Counted from the stretch's first letter, positions 50,749 through 59,658 are shown. The stretch is 64,000 nucleotides of DNA from an uncultured Clostridia bacterium (GCA_934434555.1 CAKRZX010000010.1:1-64000), one strand, 5' to 3'. A program made the numbers and translations. The notes: generated by a model not told the origin, from the sequence alone.

Positions 50749-51256
50749 GCGGGCGAAAGAACTGCTTGATAAAAACGATACCGATACTGCTTTTGAAAAG
50801 GCATTGAAAAACGGGATAAACACGGCATACCTTATTGTAGCAAGGGATAAATGGCGTCCCGTAATGCGCGAGGAAGTGAACATCGAGGACGGGACGGTGA
50901 AAATCAAGAACCTGACGAAGACATTTGTTTCGCTTAAATCGGCATATACTTCCGGCGGGTTCAGGCTGGGCGCGTGGGCGGGAAAAGACGCGGTTCATTT
51001 TCCGCCCTGGGCGACGAGCGCGGAAATAGAGTATTTCTATCTGCCTGCACCTTTAAGTGCCGATGACGATGAGCCGGTTATTCCCGAATCGGCGGTGGAC
51101 GCGTACGCGTATATATACTTTGCGGTTGCAAGATATTATAATATCAAAAGCCAGCACGCAGAGGCGTCGGTATGGGATACACGGTACAGGAATATTATAG
51201 ATAACATCAGGGAAATGCAGGGATGCGCAGTTATGCATACCGAAAGGTGGGTATAG
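50726..51256 (+). CDS. Head-tail adaptor (second cluster)
   Basis: 176 residues from the ATG at 50726, which follows AAGGGAGG. Helices KLSEMIERAKELL and AYAYIYFAVARYYNIKSQHAEASVWDTRY flank a beta part with FPPWATSAEIEYFYLP. This is the layout of gp4/gp6-type adaptors of short-tailed phages. Its stop directly abuts the next ATG. Confidence 0.75.
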   Translation: MKLSEMIERAKELLDKNDTDTAFEKALKNGINTAYLIVARDKWRPVMREEVNIEDGTVKIKNLTKTFVSLKSAYTSGGFRLGAWAGKDAVHFPPWATSAEIEYFYLPAPLSADDDEPVIPESAVDAYAYIYFAVARYYNIKSQHAEASVWDTRYRNIIDNIREMQGCAVMHTERWV

Positions 51257-52741
51257 ATGCTTGATATAAAAAGTCTGCCGCAGAAAGAGACGGAAACGTA
51301 TTTTTACAGGATTAAAGAGTTCAAGGGGCTGAATATGCACGACGACGGCACGGTTATGGATTTTGAAGAAAGTCCCGACGCGGTAAACGTGCGTTTTGAC
51401 GGCGGCAGACTTAAAAGGATAAAAGGATTCGGCATTTCCACGTGGCTTAAAGACGGTGAACAGGTGCTTTTAAGGCAGTTGCCCGAATCTGTTGTGCGCC
51501 TGTTTGAATTTCAGGCGTCCTCACCCGATGACGAGGGATATAAGAATTTCTACTTTTCCGGCGATGAGGGGAATTTATATAAATTCACCTATGACAGCAC
51601 CTTAAAAAAAATCTGTGCGGTAAAGGTGGAAAACGAATCGGGCGAAACGGGGATCTATACGTATTTTACGCAGTTCAGGCTCGGCAAAGAAAACTGCGCG
51701 CTTTTGGGCGGACCGCAGTGCGGACCTTATATATATAAGGAAGACGGCAAGTATACGCTTATTACGGGCGACAACAAACCCAAAATGAAACGCACGGCAA
51801 TGCACTACGGGCGCATGTTTGGCGTGGGCGACCCGGGATATCCCCAAAGAATATGGTTTTCGGCAATAGACGAGCCGGGGAATTTCGCCGTGTCGGAAAC
51901 GGCGGGCGGATACATAGAAATAAGCGATATGACAGGCAATGCAATAGACGTTGTATCGTATTTCGATACGCTGTACGTGTTCTGCCGGTACGGCATTGCG
52001 GCGCTTAACACGCTTTCGGTGCAAAGCGACTTTTCACTTGAAAACATATATTATTCCGACAGCGAAATTATCGAGGGAAGTGTGTGCGTGTGCGGAAACA
52101 GAATTCTGTTTGCCACAAGATACGGCGTGTATGCGCTTTCGGGAAGCACGGTAACAAAAGTGTCGGGGAAAATAGACGGTTTCTTTGAAAACGTGGTCTG
52201 CAAGGAAGAAACAAGCGTGTATTTTGCGGGACAGTACTTTTTGTCTTTTAATAAATCAGACGGCGCAAAAGGAATGCTTATTTTTGATTTGTTAAGTCGG
52301 CAGTGGCAGATTTTTTCGGGCACAATGCCGTCAAGTATGGCGGTGTTCAGGGGAAAAAACGAAGAAAAACTGCTTATTTCCCAGGGCACAAGCGGCGTGG
52401 TCCCACAGTGGGGCACGGGCAATTTTTTAACAAACTCCGGCGCGATAATCGCAAAGTGGACAAGCCCCGTAACCGACTGGGGCATATCGGGCAGCAAAAA
52501 GCGCGTGCGGGAAGTGCATTTGACTGCGTCGGGCAGCGGAACGCTCAACGTTAAGATTTCTGCCGACGGCAGCACCCAGACCCGCACTGTTACGTTAAGC
52601 GCCGACGATAAACTTTTCAGGCTTCCCTTTGATATTGAGGGGAACCTTGTGGGGATTGAACTGTCCAACAGTACCGGCAACGATTTTTCCGTGGGTCCGG
52701 TTACGTTTATATATACCTTAAAGCGGGAGAAGGTGAACTGA
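51257..52741 (+). CDS. Tail nozzle beta-propeller-like protein (second cluster)
   Basis: 494 residues, beta-rich with propeller-like blades (YGRMFGVGDPGYPQ; YFDTLYVFCRYGIAAL; NRILFATRYGVYALSG). It resembles the prophage protein at 20915-22744 and P22 gp10-type nozzles. It would close the portal/adaptor stack, giving a stubby tail. Confidence 0.75.
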   Translation: MLDIKSLPQKETETYFYRIKEFKGLNMHDDGTVMDFEESPDAVNVRFDGGRLKRIKGFGISTWLKDGEQVLLRQLPESVVRLFEFQASSPDDEGYKNFYFSGDEGNLYKFTYDSTLKKICAVKVENESGETGIYTYFTQFRLGKENCALLGGPQCGPYIYKEDGKYTLITGDNKPKMKRTAMHYGRMFGVGDPGYPQRIWFSAIDEPGNFAVSETAGGYIEISDMTGNAIDVVSYFDTLYVFCRYGIAALNTLSVQSDFSLENIYYSDSEIIEGSVCVCGNRILFATRYGVYALSGSTVTKVSGKIDGFFENVVCKEETSVYFAGQYFLSFNKSDGAKGMLIFDLLSRQWQIFSGTMPSSMAVFRGKNEEKLLISQGTSGVVPQWGTGNFLTNSGAIIAKWTSPVTDWGISGSKKRVREVHLTASGSGTLNVKISADGSTQTRTVTLSADDKLFRLPFDIEGNLVGIELSNSTGNDFSVGPVTFIYTLKREKVN

Positions 52742-52742
52742 C

Positions 52743-53090
52743 GTGACGATAGAAGACGAACAGCACTTGCTTTTCAGGCTTGCCCGCCTTGAAAACAGAA
52801 TGAAGAAAGCGGAACTATCACCTGCTGCAATGCCTGCACTGCACGTCAATTTAGGTTCGGAGAATCCCGTAACGCGGACACTTTACTGCTACACGTCAAA
52901 CGCAATGGCAAAGGTGAGCGCAAACGCGCCGTCGGGCGAACTGGCGGTTACGCTTGACGGAAAAACGTACAGTATGACCGCGCCCACATACATATGTGTT
53001 CCGCTTAAAAAAGGAAACAACACACTGAATATTTCAAGTTACGGTTCATACGGCGACCTGTTGATTGAAATACTTGAAATTAAAAGTTAA
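52743..53090 (+). CDS. Small beta protein (second cluster)
   Basis: 115 residues starting at GTG. A short N-terminal helix (QHLLFRLARLENRMKK) is followed by beta strands (YTSNAMAKVSANAPSGELAV; CVPLKKGNNTLNISSYG) of a jelly-roll or Ig-like kind. Possibly a tail-tip or decoration protein. No family recognised. Confidence 0.6.
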   Translation: MTIEDEQHLLFRLARLENRMKKAELSPAAMPALHVNLGSENPVTRTLYCYTSNAMAKVSANAPSGELAVTLDGKTYSMTAPTYICVPLKKGNNTLNISSYGSYGDLLIEILEIKS

Positions 53091-53100
53091 CGGAGGTTTT

Positions 53101-53577
53101 ATGGCAAACGCATTTGAAACGGTTAAGAGTTCGGGATTTCTGAACGACATAAAAAAGGCGGCGCAGACAGCGGCAAAAAATGCGGCGTCGGACGCGAAAG
53201 CCTACAACAAAAAGTCTGACAGCGAAACAAAGGCAAAGAAGAACGCGGCGGCAAAACTCAAAGAGTACAACGCCAACATACGTTCCGCTCGGGAAGACTA
53301 TAATTCCGGCGCCGAAAAAGCAGCGGAAGACTATAAGGCAAACAGCAGAAAAATTGCGTCGGCGCTTAAAAACAGAAGTATCGCCCTTAAAAGCGACCTG
53401 GCAGCACAGAAGATAAGTTCGTCAAGCATTGCGCAAAACGAAACCGACAAAGTACAGGCGGCTTTCGGTGCCCAGCAAGCCGAAAATAACCGAGATTACG
53501 GCGAAAAACTGCGCACCTTAAAGGAAAAACGCGACCGCACAATAGAAAAACAAAAGAATAAAATCAGCGCACTGTAA
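53101..53577 (+). CDS. Ala/Lys-rich coiled-coil internal-type protein (second cluster)
   Basis: 158 residues from the ATG at 53101, after AACGGAGG. Long helices rich in Ala, Lys and Asn (KKAAQTAAKNAASDAKAYN) make up almost all of it. It occupies the place where the prophage encodes its internal virion protein (25392-26525). The cluster ends here with a terminator, exactly before where ejection and fibre genes would follow in a complete phage. Confidence 0.65.
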   Translation: MANAFETVKSSGFLNDIKKAAQTAAKNAASDAKAYNKKSDSETKAKKNAAAKLKEYNANIRSAREDYNSGAEKAAEDYKANSRKIASALKNRSIALKSDLAAQKISSSSIAQNETDKVQAAFGAQQAENNRDYGEKLRTLKEKRDRTIEKQKNKISAL

Positions 53578-53581
53578 AGGC

Positions 53582-53619
53582 AAAACCCCTCTCCTGCGAA
53601 AGCAAGGGAGGGGTTTTTG
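53582..53619. terminator. Terminator after the second phage-like cluster
   Basis: Arms AAAACCCCTC and GAGGGGTTTT form a stem with short flanking pairs around a GCGAAAGC loop, followed by T residues on the plus strand and by A residues upstream, so it can work in both directions. It separates the cluster from the convergent HTH gene. Confidence 0.85.
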
Positions 53620-53829
53620 TTATTCCTTTACAAATTCTATTATATCGTTTACACCGCAATCAAGCGCATAGCAAAGAGCGTCAAGAGTTTTCGTACTTAT
53701 TGCTTCACCCTTTTTTATCCTATATAACGTGTTTGCCGAAAAGCCCTGTTTGAAAATCAGGTTATATTCCGTAATCCCTTTTTTGAAAAGAGTATCGTAA
53801 AAAGGCTTGTAACTAATCAATTTCATCAC
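53620..53829 (-). CDS. Small XRE-family regulator
   Basis: 69 residues, almost entirely a Cro/C1 helix-turn-helix (NLIFKQGFSANTLYRIKKGE; ALDCGVNDIIEFV). Divergent from the membrane-protein gene at 53931 and separated from it by a promoter with a 22-bp palindrome. It probably controls that promoter. Confidence 0.8.
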   Translation of the reverse strand: MMKLISYKPFYDTLFKKGITEYNLIFKQGFSANTLYRIKKGEAISTKTLDALCYALDCGVNDIIEFVKE

Positions 53830-53856
53830 CGTATAAATATTATCATACTTAAATGC

Positions 53857-53885
53857 TTGACTATACTCAATAAATTGAGTATAAT
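53857..53885 (+). promoter_or_regulatory. Promoter with embedded 22-bp palindromic operator
   Basis: TTGACT (53857-53862), a 17-bp spacer and TATAAT (53880-53885). The spacer is filled by a perfect palindrome, TATACTCAAT-AA-ATTGAGTATA (53862-53883). A second imperfect inverted repeat (TTGACT ... AGTCGAA) follows at 53890-53910. A dimer of the divergent HTH protein bound here would block the promoter. Confidence 0.75.
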
Positions 53886-53930
53886 TAAATTGACTGAAAA
53901 ATTAGTCGAATTTTTTTAGGAGGTTTTGAA

Positions 53931-54641
53931 ATGAAAAAACTTTTAGTAATGGCAATGATGTTCCCGATGGGCGGATGTTTGATGTGCAATGAGGTTCCGA
54001 ATGCAGAGGAAAGTAATAACCCCATAACATCAGGTGAAACAGTTACAGGCAGTGAAGTGAAATCAGGAAAGCCGGGCAAGGCAAAAAGAATATTGCTTGG
54101 TATTTTGTGCGGAGTGGCGGTAATTTCGGTGGCAATGTATATTGCAACAATGAAGATTATAATTCCTAAAACACATTATGACAGCGGTATTTCACTTATG
54201 GAATCAGGAGAATATGATAAAGCAATCTATGAGTTTTCCGAGGCGGGCAGTTACAAGGATTCTGCTTGGAAAATAGAAGAAACTAAAAAATTGATAGAAG
54301 AAGATAAAAAGCAAAAAGAAGAGAAAGCCGCAAATGATGCAAAAAAGGCGCGGTTGGATAAGTTTAAGTATGCGTTTTCGCAAGATTTGTCAGACAGAAC
54401 AACTCTTTCGTCAGATGGGAAAAGCATAATTGTTGATTCGATAGATTGGTTTGATATGTTTGGAGAATTAGATATATTGGTGATAATAGACGCACTTGAA
54501 TTGCCGGATTCACTTTACAGCGAAATGACCCATACAAATGCACTTATGGGCAGACAAACAGAAACATTCGGAGATATTCAGGTTTCTTGGTCATATCACC
54601 CGGATAACGGACTTGACGCTGTTTTCAAACTTGTAGATTAG
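53931..54641 (+). CDS. Membrane-anchored TPR-like protein
   Basis: 236 residues. An N-terminal hydrophobic stretch ending MGGC resembles a lipobox, but a second membrane segment follows (about 54-76; ILLGILCGVAVISVAMYIAT), so topology is uncertain. After it come one TPR-like hairpin (YDSGISLMESGEYDKAIYEF) and a Lys/Glu coiled coil (about 120-145). The C-terminal domain is unrecognised. The YKDS motif is common in Clostridia surface proteins of unknown function. Strong AGGAGG site; regulated by the palindromic operator upstream. Confidence 0.65.
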   Translation: MKKLLVMAMMFPMGGCLMCNEVPNAEESNNPITSGETVTGSEVKSGKPGKAKRILLGILCGVAVISVAMYIATMKIIIPKTHYDSGISLMESGEYDKAIYEFSEAGSYKDSAWKIEETKKLIEEDKKQKEEKAANDAKKARLDKFKYAFSQDLSDRTTLSSDGKSIIVDSIDWFDMFGELDILVIIDALELPDSLYSEMTHTNALMGRQTETFGDIQVSWSYHPDNGLDAVFKLVD

Positions 54642-54683
54642 TTTTACTTGAATTCGGATTAATTCTTAATGCAACAGCCGCAC

Positions 54684-55994
54684 TCAATCGGGTGCGACTA
54701 TTTGTGAAGTCTTATTAATTCTCTTGCCCACAACCCTTTCCTCAACAACGGAAATTGCCAAATGTGCGACCATACCGAAACCGAACATTAAAATAATTGT
54801 GTTCATATTAAACTCCACGGCGCGGGTTATATAGAGAATGTAAAAAATTCCGTAGTAAATAAGGTTGATTATCAGGGAGTTGACCGCGGTGCAGACGGTT
54901 TTGCCCAGACCGATAAATATATTGTCAATAATAACGCAGCCCGTATAGGCAAAGTAGAAAGGCACAAGTTTTATTACGATAAAAAATATTTCTTCGGCGT
55001 TTTCAAGGTGCTGACAGTAGCGGAAAAAGGGCGTCCACAGGGGAACGGTGATTATCCACAGTGCAAAACTCAAAAGGGCGATAAAGTGATAATTTGATTT
55101 ATGAAGATTTTCATATCCGTCCTTGCAGTCGGAGCGGATAACTTCGGCAAGGGCGGTAACGGGAATAAGCAGCCAGCCCCATATGAAGTTGTTTGCAATC
55201 CAGTAATTTCCCGATTGCGAAACGGCGTTTACGGTTTTGCAGACCATAACGGCGTAAATAAAGTTGTCAATAAACTGTTGCAGTCCGGAGAAAAAACCGG
55301 TTTTGAACCAGTCGCGGAACAGGGCGAAATCTGTTTTCTTAAAAGGACAAAACTTAATATACTTTTGCTTGTAGAGAAGAGCGGCACATATTATCGAAAG
55401 CAAGGTGTTTGAGATTATATTCGATACCGCAACGCCGTAAATGCCGAAAACGGGAATGAGAATAAAGTCGGCAAGCAGGGAAAGCAAAGTGCGGGCAGCA
55501 AGAAAAATGTATACGTTTTTGTCCTTGCCGATAACCACAAAAACCACATTGGCAAAACTTACAACTATGCCCGCCATAAATGCAACGGTTTCAAGGCGGA
55601 GATACGCTGCCGCAGCGGATAAATCGATTTCGGCGGGATTCATAGCCGTCAGAAGATATTCGCCGTAAATTAAAACGCCCACGGAAAAAAGCGTGTAGAG
55701 AATAAAGGAAACCGTGCCGGTCTTAAACGTTTCAGCCGCAAAACTGTCAGGGCGGTGCTTGAAAATTCTGTTAAGAACCGAGTAAAGAGGAATAATCAAA
55801 AATGCCTGCAACGTTTCGTTTATTAAATCGAACCATTCCATTTGCCCTATAATGTCAAAAGCGCCCGCCTGACCGGAAAAAGAAATAAGAAATGTTTTTA
55901 CCGTTTGATACAGTGCGGGAACAAGCGCCAAAGCGCAAAGGGAAATCCACAGACGCATATTGAAATTTTTTAAGTCGGAAAAAATCTTTTTCAC
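54684..55994 (-). CDS. MATE-family transporter
   Basis: 436 residues starting at GTG, with about twelve hydrophobic helices in two similar halves. Pairs such as FDLINETLQAFLIIPLY and FSGLQQFIDNFIYAVMV match the repeated first helices of MATE/polysaccharide-flippase-like exporters. Substrate cannot be told. It lies next to a GT2 glycosyltransferase on the same strand, which makes export of a glycolipid or glycan intermediate possible, but MATE-type drug efflux is equally likely. Confidence 0.8.
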   Translation of the reverse strand: MKKIFSDLKNFNMRLWISLCALALVPALYQTVKTFLISFSGQAGAFDIIGQMEWFDLINETLQAFLIIPLYSVLNRIFKHRPDSFAAETFKTGTVSFILYTLFSVGVLIYGEYLLTAMNPAEIDLSAAAAYLRLETVAFMAGIVVSFANVVFVVIGKDKNVYIFLAARTLLSLLADFILIPVFGIYGVAVSNIISNTLLSIICAALLYKQKYIKFCPFKKTDFALFRDWFKTGFFSGLQQFIDNFIYAVMVCKTVNAVSQSGNYWIANNFIWGWLLIPVTALAEVIRSDCKDGYENLHKSNYHFIALLSFALWIITVPLWTPFFRYCQHLENAEEIFFIVIKLVPFYFAYTGCVIIDNIFIGLGKTVCTAVNSLIINLIYYGIFYILYITRAVEFNMNTIILMFGFGMVAHLAISVVEERVVGKRINKTSQIVAPD

Positions 55995-56061
55995 TTTTCA
56001 CCTCACGAAAATATGATAATATATTCATTATACTTATAATTAAGAACGCTTTTCAACAAAA

Positions 56062-56081
56062 AATCCCCGCAAGGCGGGGAA
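56062..56081 (-). terminator. Terminator of the glycosyltransferase gene
   Basis: On the minus strand TCCCCGC-CTT-GCGGGGA is followed by six T, two bases after the stop. Confidence 0.9.
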
Positions 56082-56082
56082 A

Positions 56083-57009
56083 TTACATATAAACTATCTG
56101 TCCGATTTTCCTTAAAAGCGTGTTCTTCCAAAAACCGTACTTAAAACAGGTGCTTATTTTTTTCATTTTGTTCATTTCCGCCATAGCGGCGTAGGCGGAA
56201 ACGGTTTTGAAGTTTTCGCCCAGTTCGGCTTTGTAGATTTTGGCAATATCACGGGCTTGCAGAAATGTATCATAAACGGACGATGTATTTTTTTTGCCGT
56301 CGGAAATCTTCTTTATTTTGTATTCAGCCGAGCGCACGTCTTTTGCGCCGACTTCGTTATCGCCGTGCTGACGGTAGAAAATAAGCGGACGGTCGATAAA
56401 ATCAACAGTTCCTGCCGCAAGGGCGAGAATGTTAAGATACCAGTCGTGCATAATCATATTTTCCAAAGAATCTTTTTTTAACATAAGGGCGCGCAGTGGC
56501 TGATTTATCATTGCGGTGCAGCCCGTTACGGCATTTTGTATAAGCGCGTTGTTAAGCGTTTGTTTTTTGGGCAGTTTCTGCATTGAAAACAGCGACGGTG
56601 AAATAATATTAAAGTCCGCATCGGTAACAAAAAGGTCACTGTGGACGAGCCGCGGGCGGTGAAAATCGCCGGAAATCATTCTGTTAAGCGTGCATTCAAC
56701 CTTATCGCTTGCCCATTTGTCATCGTGGTCGCAGAACATAAAGAAGTCTGCGTCGGGGGCATTTTTTAATAAAAACATAAAATTCGCCTGCGCGCTTTTT
56801 AAGGGAACGCCGCTTTTAATAAGTTTTATGCGGGAATCTTTATTTTCGTATTCTTTAAGAAGATCGGGCGTTTTGTCAACGGAAAAATCATCGCTTACGG
56901 TAATTGATATGTTACCGTAACTCTGGCAAAGCAGGCTGTCAAGCTGACAGGAGATAAATTTTTCGCTGTTGTGGGCGGCAACGAGAATTGCCACACTGTA
57001 ATTATTCAT
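56083..57009 (-). CDS. Family 2 glycosyltransferase
   Basis: 308 residues from the ATG at 57009, which follows GGGAGAAA; an upstream in-frame start lacks that site. GT-A fold: YSVAILVAAHNSEKF at the N terminus, TVSDDFSVDKT, and the metal-binding DxD region in FFMFCDHDDKWASDK. The C-terminal half with MIMHDWYLNILALAAG and IFYRQHGDNEVG is typical of rhamnosyl/galactosyltransferase-like GT2 enzymes acting on cell-wall glycans or exopolysaccharide. Confidence 0.9.
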   Translation of the reverse strand: MNNYSVAILVAAHNSEKFISCQLDSLLCQSYGNISITVSDDFSVDKTPDLLKEYENKDSRIKLIKSGVPLKSAQANFMFLLKNAPDADFFMFCDHDDKWASDKVECTLNRMISGDFHRPRLVHSDLFVTDADFNIISPSLFSMQKLPKKQTLNNALIQNAVTGCTAMINQPLRALMLKKDSLENMIMHDWYLNILALAAGTVDFIDRPLIFYRQHGDNEVGAKDVRSAEYKIKKISDGKKNTSSVYDTFLQARDIAKIYKAELGENFKTVSAYAAMAEMNKMKKISTCFKYGFWKNTLLRKIGQIVYM

Positions 57010-57105
57010 TTGATTTCTCCCATAATATACTGCGGAAAAATAGTACCACAAAACGCGGATATCGTCAAGACATAAAAAAGAGTAATATTTTTTTAATAAA
57101 ATCGG

Positions 57106-57134
57106 TGTACAGATAATGTGAAATAGTGTATAAT
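57106..57134 (+). promoter_or_regulatory. Promoter of the LCP gene
   Basis: TGTACA, a 17-bp spacer and TATAAT lie 32 bp upstream of the 57167 ATG. Confidence 0.7.
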
Positions 57135-57166
57135 AACAAAAAAAGACGAATTAAGGAGAGAGACAT

Positions 57167-58342
57167 ATGCTGTTTGAAACACGCGATACAGTAAGTTGGT
57201 GGTTGCAGATAGTTGCCGTGGCTCTTGCAATTGCAATAGTAGTTACCGGAGGTTTGCTTATAGGCTGGGACGCCTACTTCGGGCAGATGAAGGGGACAAG
57301 GTATAAAAGTCAGGGCGGTGTTGATATCAACAATACTACCATAAACGAGGGTAACGGCGACAAAGGTCCGAACCTTGATGAACTTGAACCGGCGGATTCG
57401 GGTGAAGAAGAGAATAACAGCGAGATAACCGGCGAAACAATTCACCCCTCACAGTTAAACAACCTTAAAGACAATATTAAGCAGTGGATGAATACGGGCA
57501 GTGCGGTACACGATTCAAACGTTACCAACATTCTGCTTGTGGGTATGGACGACAATTACAGCAAGACGCTTTCCGACCATGGCAGGGCGGACGCAATGAT
57601 GCTGATGTCAATAAACCACAAAACAAAAACAATAACTCTTGCATCGCTTATGCGTGATCAGTATGCGTATATCGTACACAACGGCAAGGGCAGTTTCCAA
57701 AAACTGCACCATTCGCTTAACTACGGTCCCGCAACGCTTATTCAGATGATTGAAAGATACTATAAAGTTACTATCGACAACTACGTTATAGTAAACTTTG
57801 CGTCGGTTGCAAAGGTTATAGATGCGCTCGGCGGAGTTACGATTACAATTGAGCCCAACGAGGCAAAATATCTGCGGGATACCTGCGGGTGGAACATCTC
57901 TTACGGCGAAAGCACCATAGGCGTCGACGGCGCTCACGCGCTGACGTATATGCGAATCCGTAAAGGTTCAACCGGCGGCGATACCGCAAGAACCGGCAGA
58001 CAGCGTAAGGTTATTATGACTATGATGGACGAGGCAAAGCAGTGCTCGCTTACCGAACTTGTGGGTGTTGTAAACGCAATGATTCCGTATGTACGCACGG
58101 GACTGAGTTCAACAGAAGTGCTTGCCTATGCCACAAACGCTCTTACGGGCGGATGGTTCAATTATGAAATAAAACAGGTTGTTCTTCCCGACGACGACTG
58201 TGCGGTAGGGTTTATGAATCCCGAGGATAACGGCTGGTACTGGAAAACCGATTTCCCCATAGCCGCACAGAAACTTCAAACCGCGATTTACGGTAAAACG
58301 AACATCGAACTTGAAAAGAACAGAAAGAGCTGGATTAAATAA
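57167..58342 (+). CDS. LytR-CpsA-Psr family wall-polymer ligase
   Basis: 391 residues: a short cytoplasmic start, one membrane helix (about 11-36), an acidic linker (about 60-95) and the LCP domain (about 115-330) with VTNILLVGMDD, GRADAMMLMSINH, SLMRDQYAYI and ALTYMRIRKG followed by the TARTGRQRKV motif. LCP enzymes transfer wall teichoic acid-like or capsular polymers from lipid carriers to peptidoglycan outside the membrane. It neighbours a glycosyltransferase and a PBP gene, consistent with envelope work. Confidence 0.93.
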   Translation: MLFETRDTVSWWLQIVAVALAIAIVVTGGLLIGWDAYFGQMKGTRYKSQGGVDINNTTINEGNGDKGPNLDELEPADSGEEENNSEITGETIHPSQLNNLKDNIKQWMNTGSAVHDSNVTNILLVGMDDNYSKTLSDHGRADAMMLMSINHKTKTITLASLMRDQYAYIVHNGKGSFQKLHHSLNYGPATLIQMIERYYKVTIDNYVIVNFASVAKVIDALGGVTITIEPNEAKYLRDTCGWNISYGESTIGVDGAHALTYMRIRKGSTGGDTARTGRQRKVIMTMMDEAKQCSLTELVGVVNAMIPYVRTGLSSTEVLAYATNALTGGWFNYEIKQVVLPDDDCAVGFMNPEDNGWYWKTDFPIAAQKLQTAIYGKTNIELEKNRKSWIK

Positions 58343-58349
58343 TTTTCGC

Positions 58350-58378
58350 TTGCAAAAAAAGCGGGCGTGTGCTAAAAT
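58350..58378 (+). promoter_or_regulatory. pheST promoter
   Basis: TTGCAA, a 17-bp spacer and TAAAAT immediately precede the T-box leader. Confidence 0.8.
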
Positions 58379-58617
58379 ACATGCGTAAATACAGTGAAGA
58401 AGTAAAGTAGGCATATTTCCTTTTGCAAAGAGAGGGACGGAAAGGTGAGAGCGTCCCCGAAAGCGTATGTTGAAGTTCACTTCGGAGTTTCCGTGCCGAA
58501 AGGTTTTTGTGTAAGCGCGGGCGGCAGACACCGTTATCGGTCATAAAGGCGTTTTAATTAAGCGTAAATTAGGGTGGTACCGCGGTCTTCGTCCCTTGGG
58601 ATGAAGACCTTTTTTTA
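58379..58617 (+). ncRNA. T-box leader (Phe)
   Basis: The leader of pheST ends with the T-box sequence AGGGTGGTACCGCGG (58571-58585), which can pair with uncharged tRNA to form the antiterminator. The competing terminator follows (GGTCTTC / GAAGACC with a T run, 58584-58617). Stem I elements GAGAGGGACGG and GGTGAGAGC lie at about 58429-58452. A TTC triplet at 58476-58478, the Phe codon, is the likely specifier. Low charged tRNA-Phe would raise pheST expression. Confidence 0.93.
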
Positions 58618-58635
58618 TTTTTAGGAGGAAAGAAT

Positions 58636-59658
58636 ATGTTTGACAAATTAACAGCCGTAAGAGAACGTTTTGAAGAACGGCTTAAAAACCTGGACGGACC
58701 GGGTGATTTGGAAGATTTGCGCGTGTCCTTTACGGGAAAGAAAGGCGAATTGACCGAAATACTCCGCTCAATGGGTTCGCTTTCGCCGGAAGAAAGACCG
58801 AAAATGGGGCAGAAAGTAAATGAACTGCGCAATGCTATTGAAGAGGCTATTGCCAAAAAGAAGGAAGAGTTTAATTCCGCAATGCGTGAGGAACAGCTTA
58901 AAAACGAGGTTATTGATGTTACCGTTCCCGCACAGCCGCAAACTTTGGGCACATATCACCCTCTGACGCTTACACAGGAGAAAATGTGCGAAATTTTCCG
59001 CAGCATGGGCTTTGATGTTGTTGACGGACCCGAGGTTGAAACCGATTACTACAACTTCAAGGCGCTGAATCTTCCCGACGATCACCCCGCCCGCGATATG
59101 CAGGACACGTTCTATATCGCAAAAAATCTGCTGCTGCGCACACAGACGTCTGCGGCACAGATACGCACAATGAAAACCCGCAACGTGCCTATCCGCGTTA
59201 TCTGCCCCGGCCGCGTTTACCGCGCAGATGAAGTTGATGCCACACACTCGCCTGTTTTCCACCAGCTTGAAGGACTTGTGGTTGACAAGGGCATAAACCT
59301 TTGCCACCTTAAATATGTGCTTGAAGAATTCGCTCACGAAATGTACGGCAAGGACGTTAAGGTAAAATTCCGCCCCTCGTATTTCCCCTTTACCGAACCC
59401 AGCGTTGAAGTGGATTTGACGTGCAGTGAGTGCGGGGGTAAAGGCTGCCGCGTTTGCAAGGGAACCGGCTGGATAGAGATCCTCGGCGCGGGTATGGTAC
59501 ACCCGAATGTTTTGCGCGAATGCGGAATTGATCCGGAAGTATATTCGGGCTTTGCGTTCGGCATAGGCATAGACCGTATTACAACAACACGCTATAAGAT
59601 TCCCGATTTGCGTCTTGTATTTGAAAATGACGTAAGATTCCTTAAACAGTTTAAGTAA
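58636..59658 (+). CDS. pheS: Phenylalanyl-tRNA synthetase alpha subunit
   Basis: 340 residues. N-terminal coiled coil (about 1-85), then the class II catalytic core with DDHPARDMQDTFYI, VFHQLEGLVVDKG (motif 2 region), FRPSYFPFTEPSVEV and FAFGIGIDRI (motif 3). A Cys-rich loop (CSECGGKGCRVCKG) is usual in Firmicute enzymes. Activates Phe and charges tRNA-Phe with PheT as an alpha2beta2 tetramer. Controlled by the T-box just upstream. Confidence 0.97.
   Translation: MFDKLTAVRERFEERLKNLDGPGDLEDLRVSFTGKKGELTEILRSMGSLSPEERPKMGQKVNELRNAIEEAIAKKKEEFNSAMREEQLKNEVIDVTVPAQPQTLGTYHPLTLTQEKMCEIFRSMGFDVVDGPEVETDYYNFKALNLPDDHPARDMQDTFYIAKNLLLRTQTSAAQIRTMKTRNVPIRVICPGRVYRADEVDATHSPVFHQLEGLVVDKGINLCHLKYVLEEFAHEMYGKDVKVKFRPSYFPFTEPSVEVDLTCSECGGKGCRVCKGTGWIEILGAGMVHPNVLRECGIDPEVYSGFAFGIGIDRITTTRYKIPDLRLVFENDVRFLKQFK

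Larger units (their letters stand above)
45069..53577 (+). mobile_element. Second phage-like cluster: head and short-tail morphogenesis genes only
   Basis: Ten consecutive plus-strand genes encode terminase small and large subunits, portal, scaffold-like protein, capsid, a small protein, adaptor, nozzle, a small beta protein and an internal-type protein. The order parallels the prophage at 12705-26525 but the proteins are divergent. No integrase, replication, regulator, fibre, holin or endolysin gene accompanies it, and no flanking direct repeat was found. All frames are open, with compact spacing. A remnant under selection, a satellite-like particle system or a gene-transfer-agent-like system are the options. 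Confidence 0.75.

Noticed and set aside
45069..53577. Second cluster as a detached part of the 1.5-42.5 kb prophage
   Set aside because: It has its own terminase, portal, capsid and nozzle, divergent from those of the prophage, lies outside the att cores, and is separated by tRNA-Ser and spoIIE.
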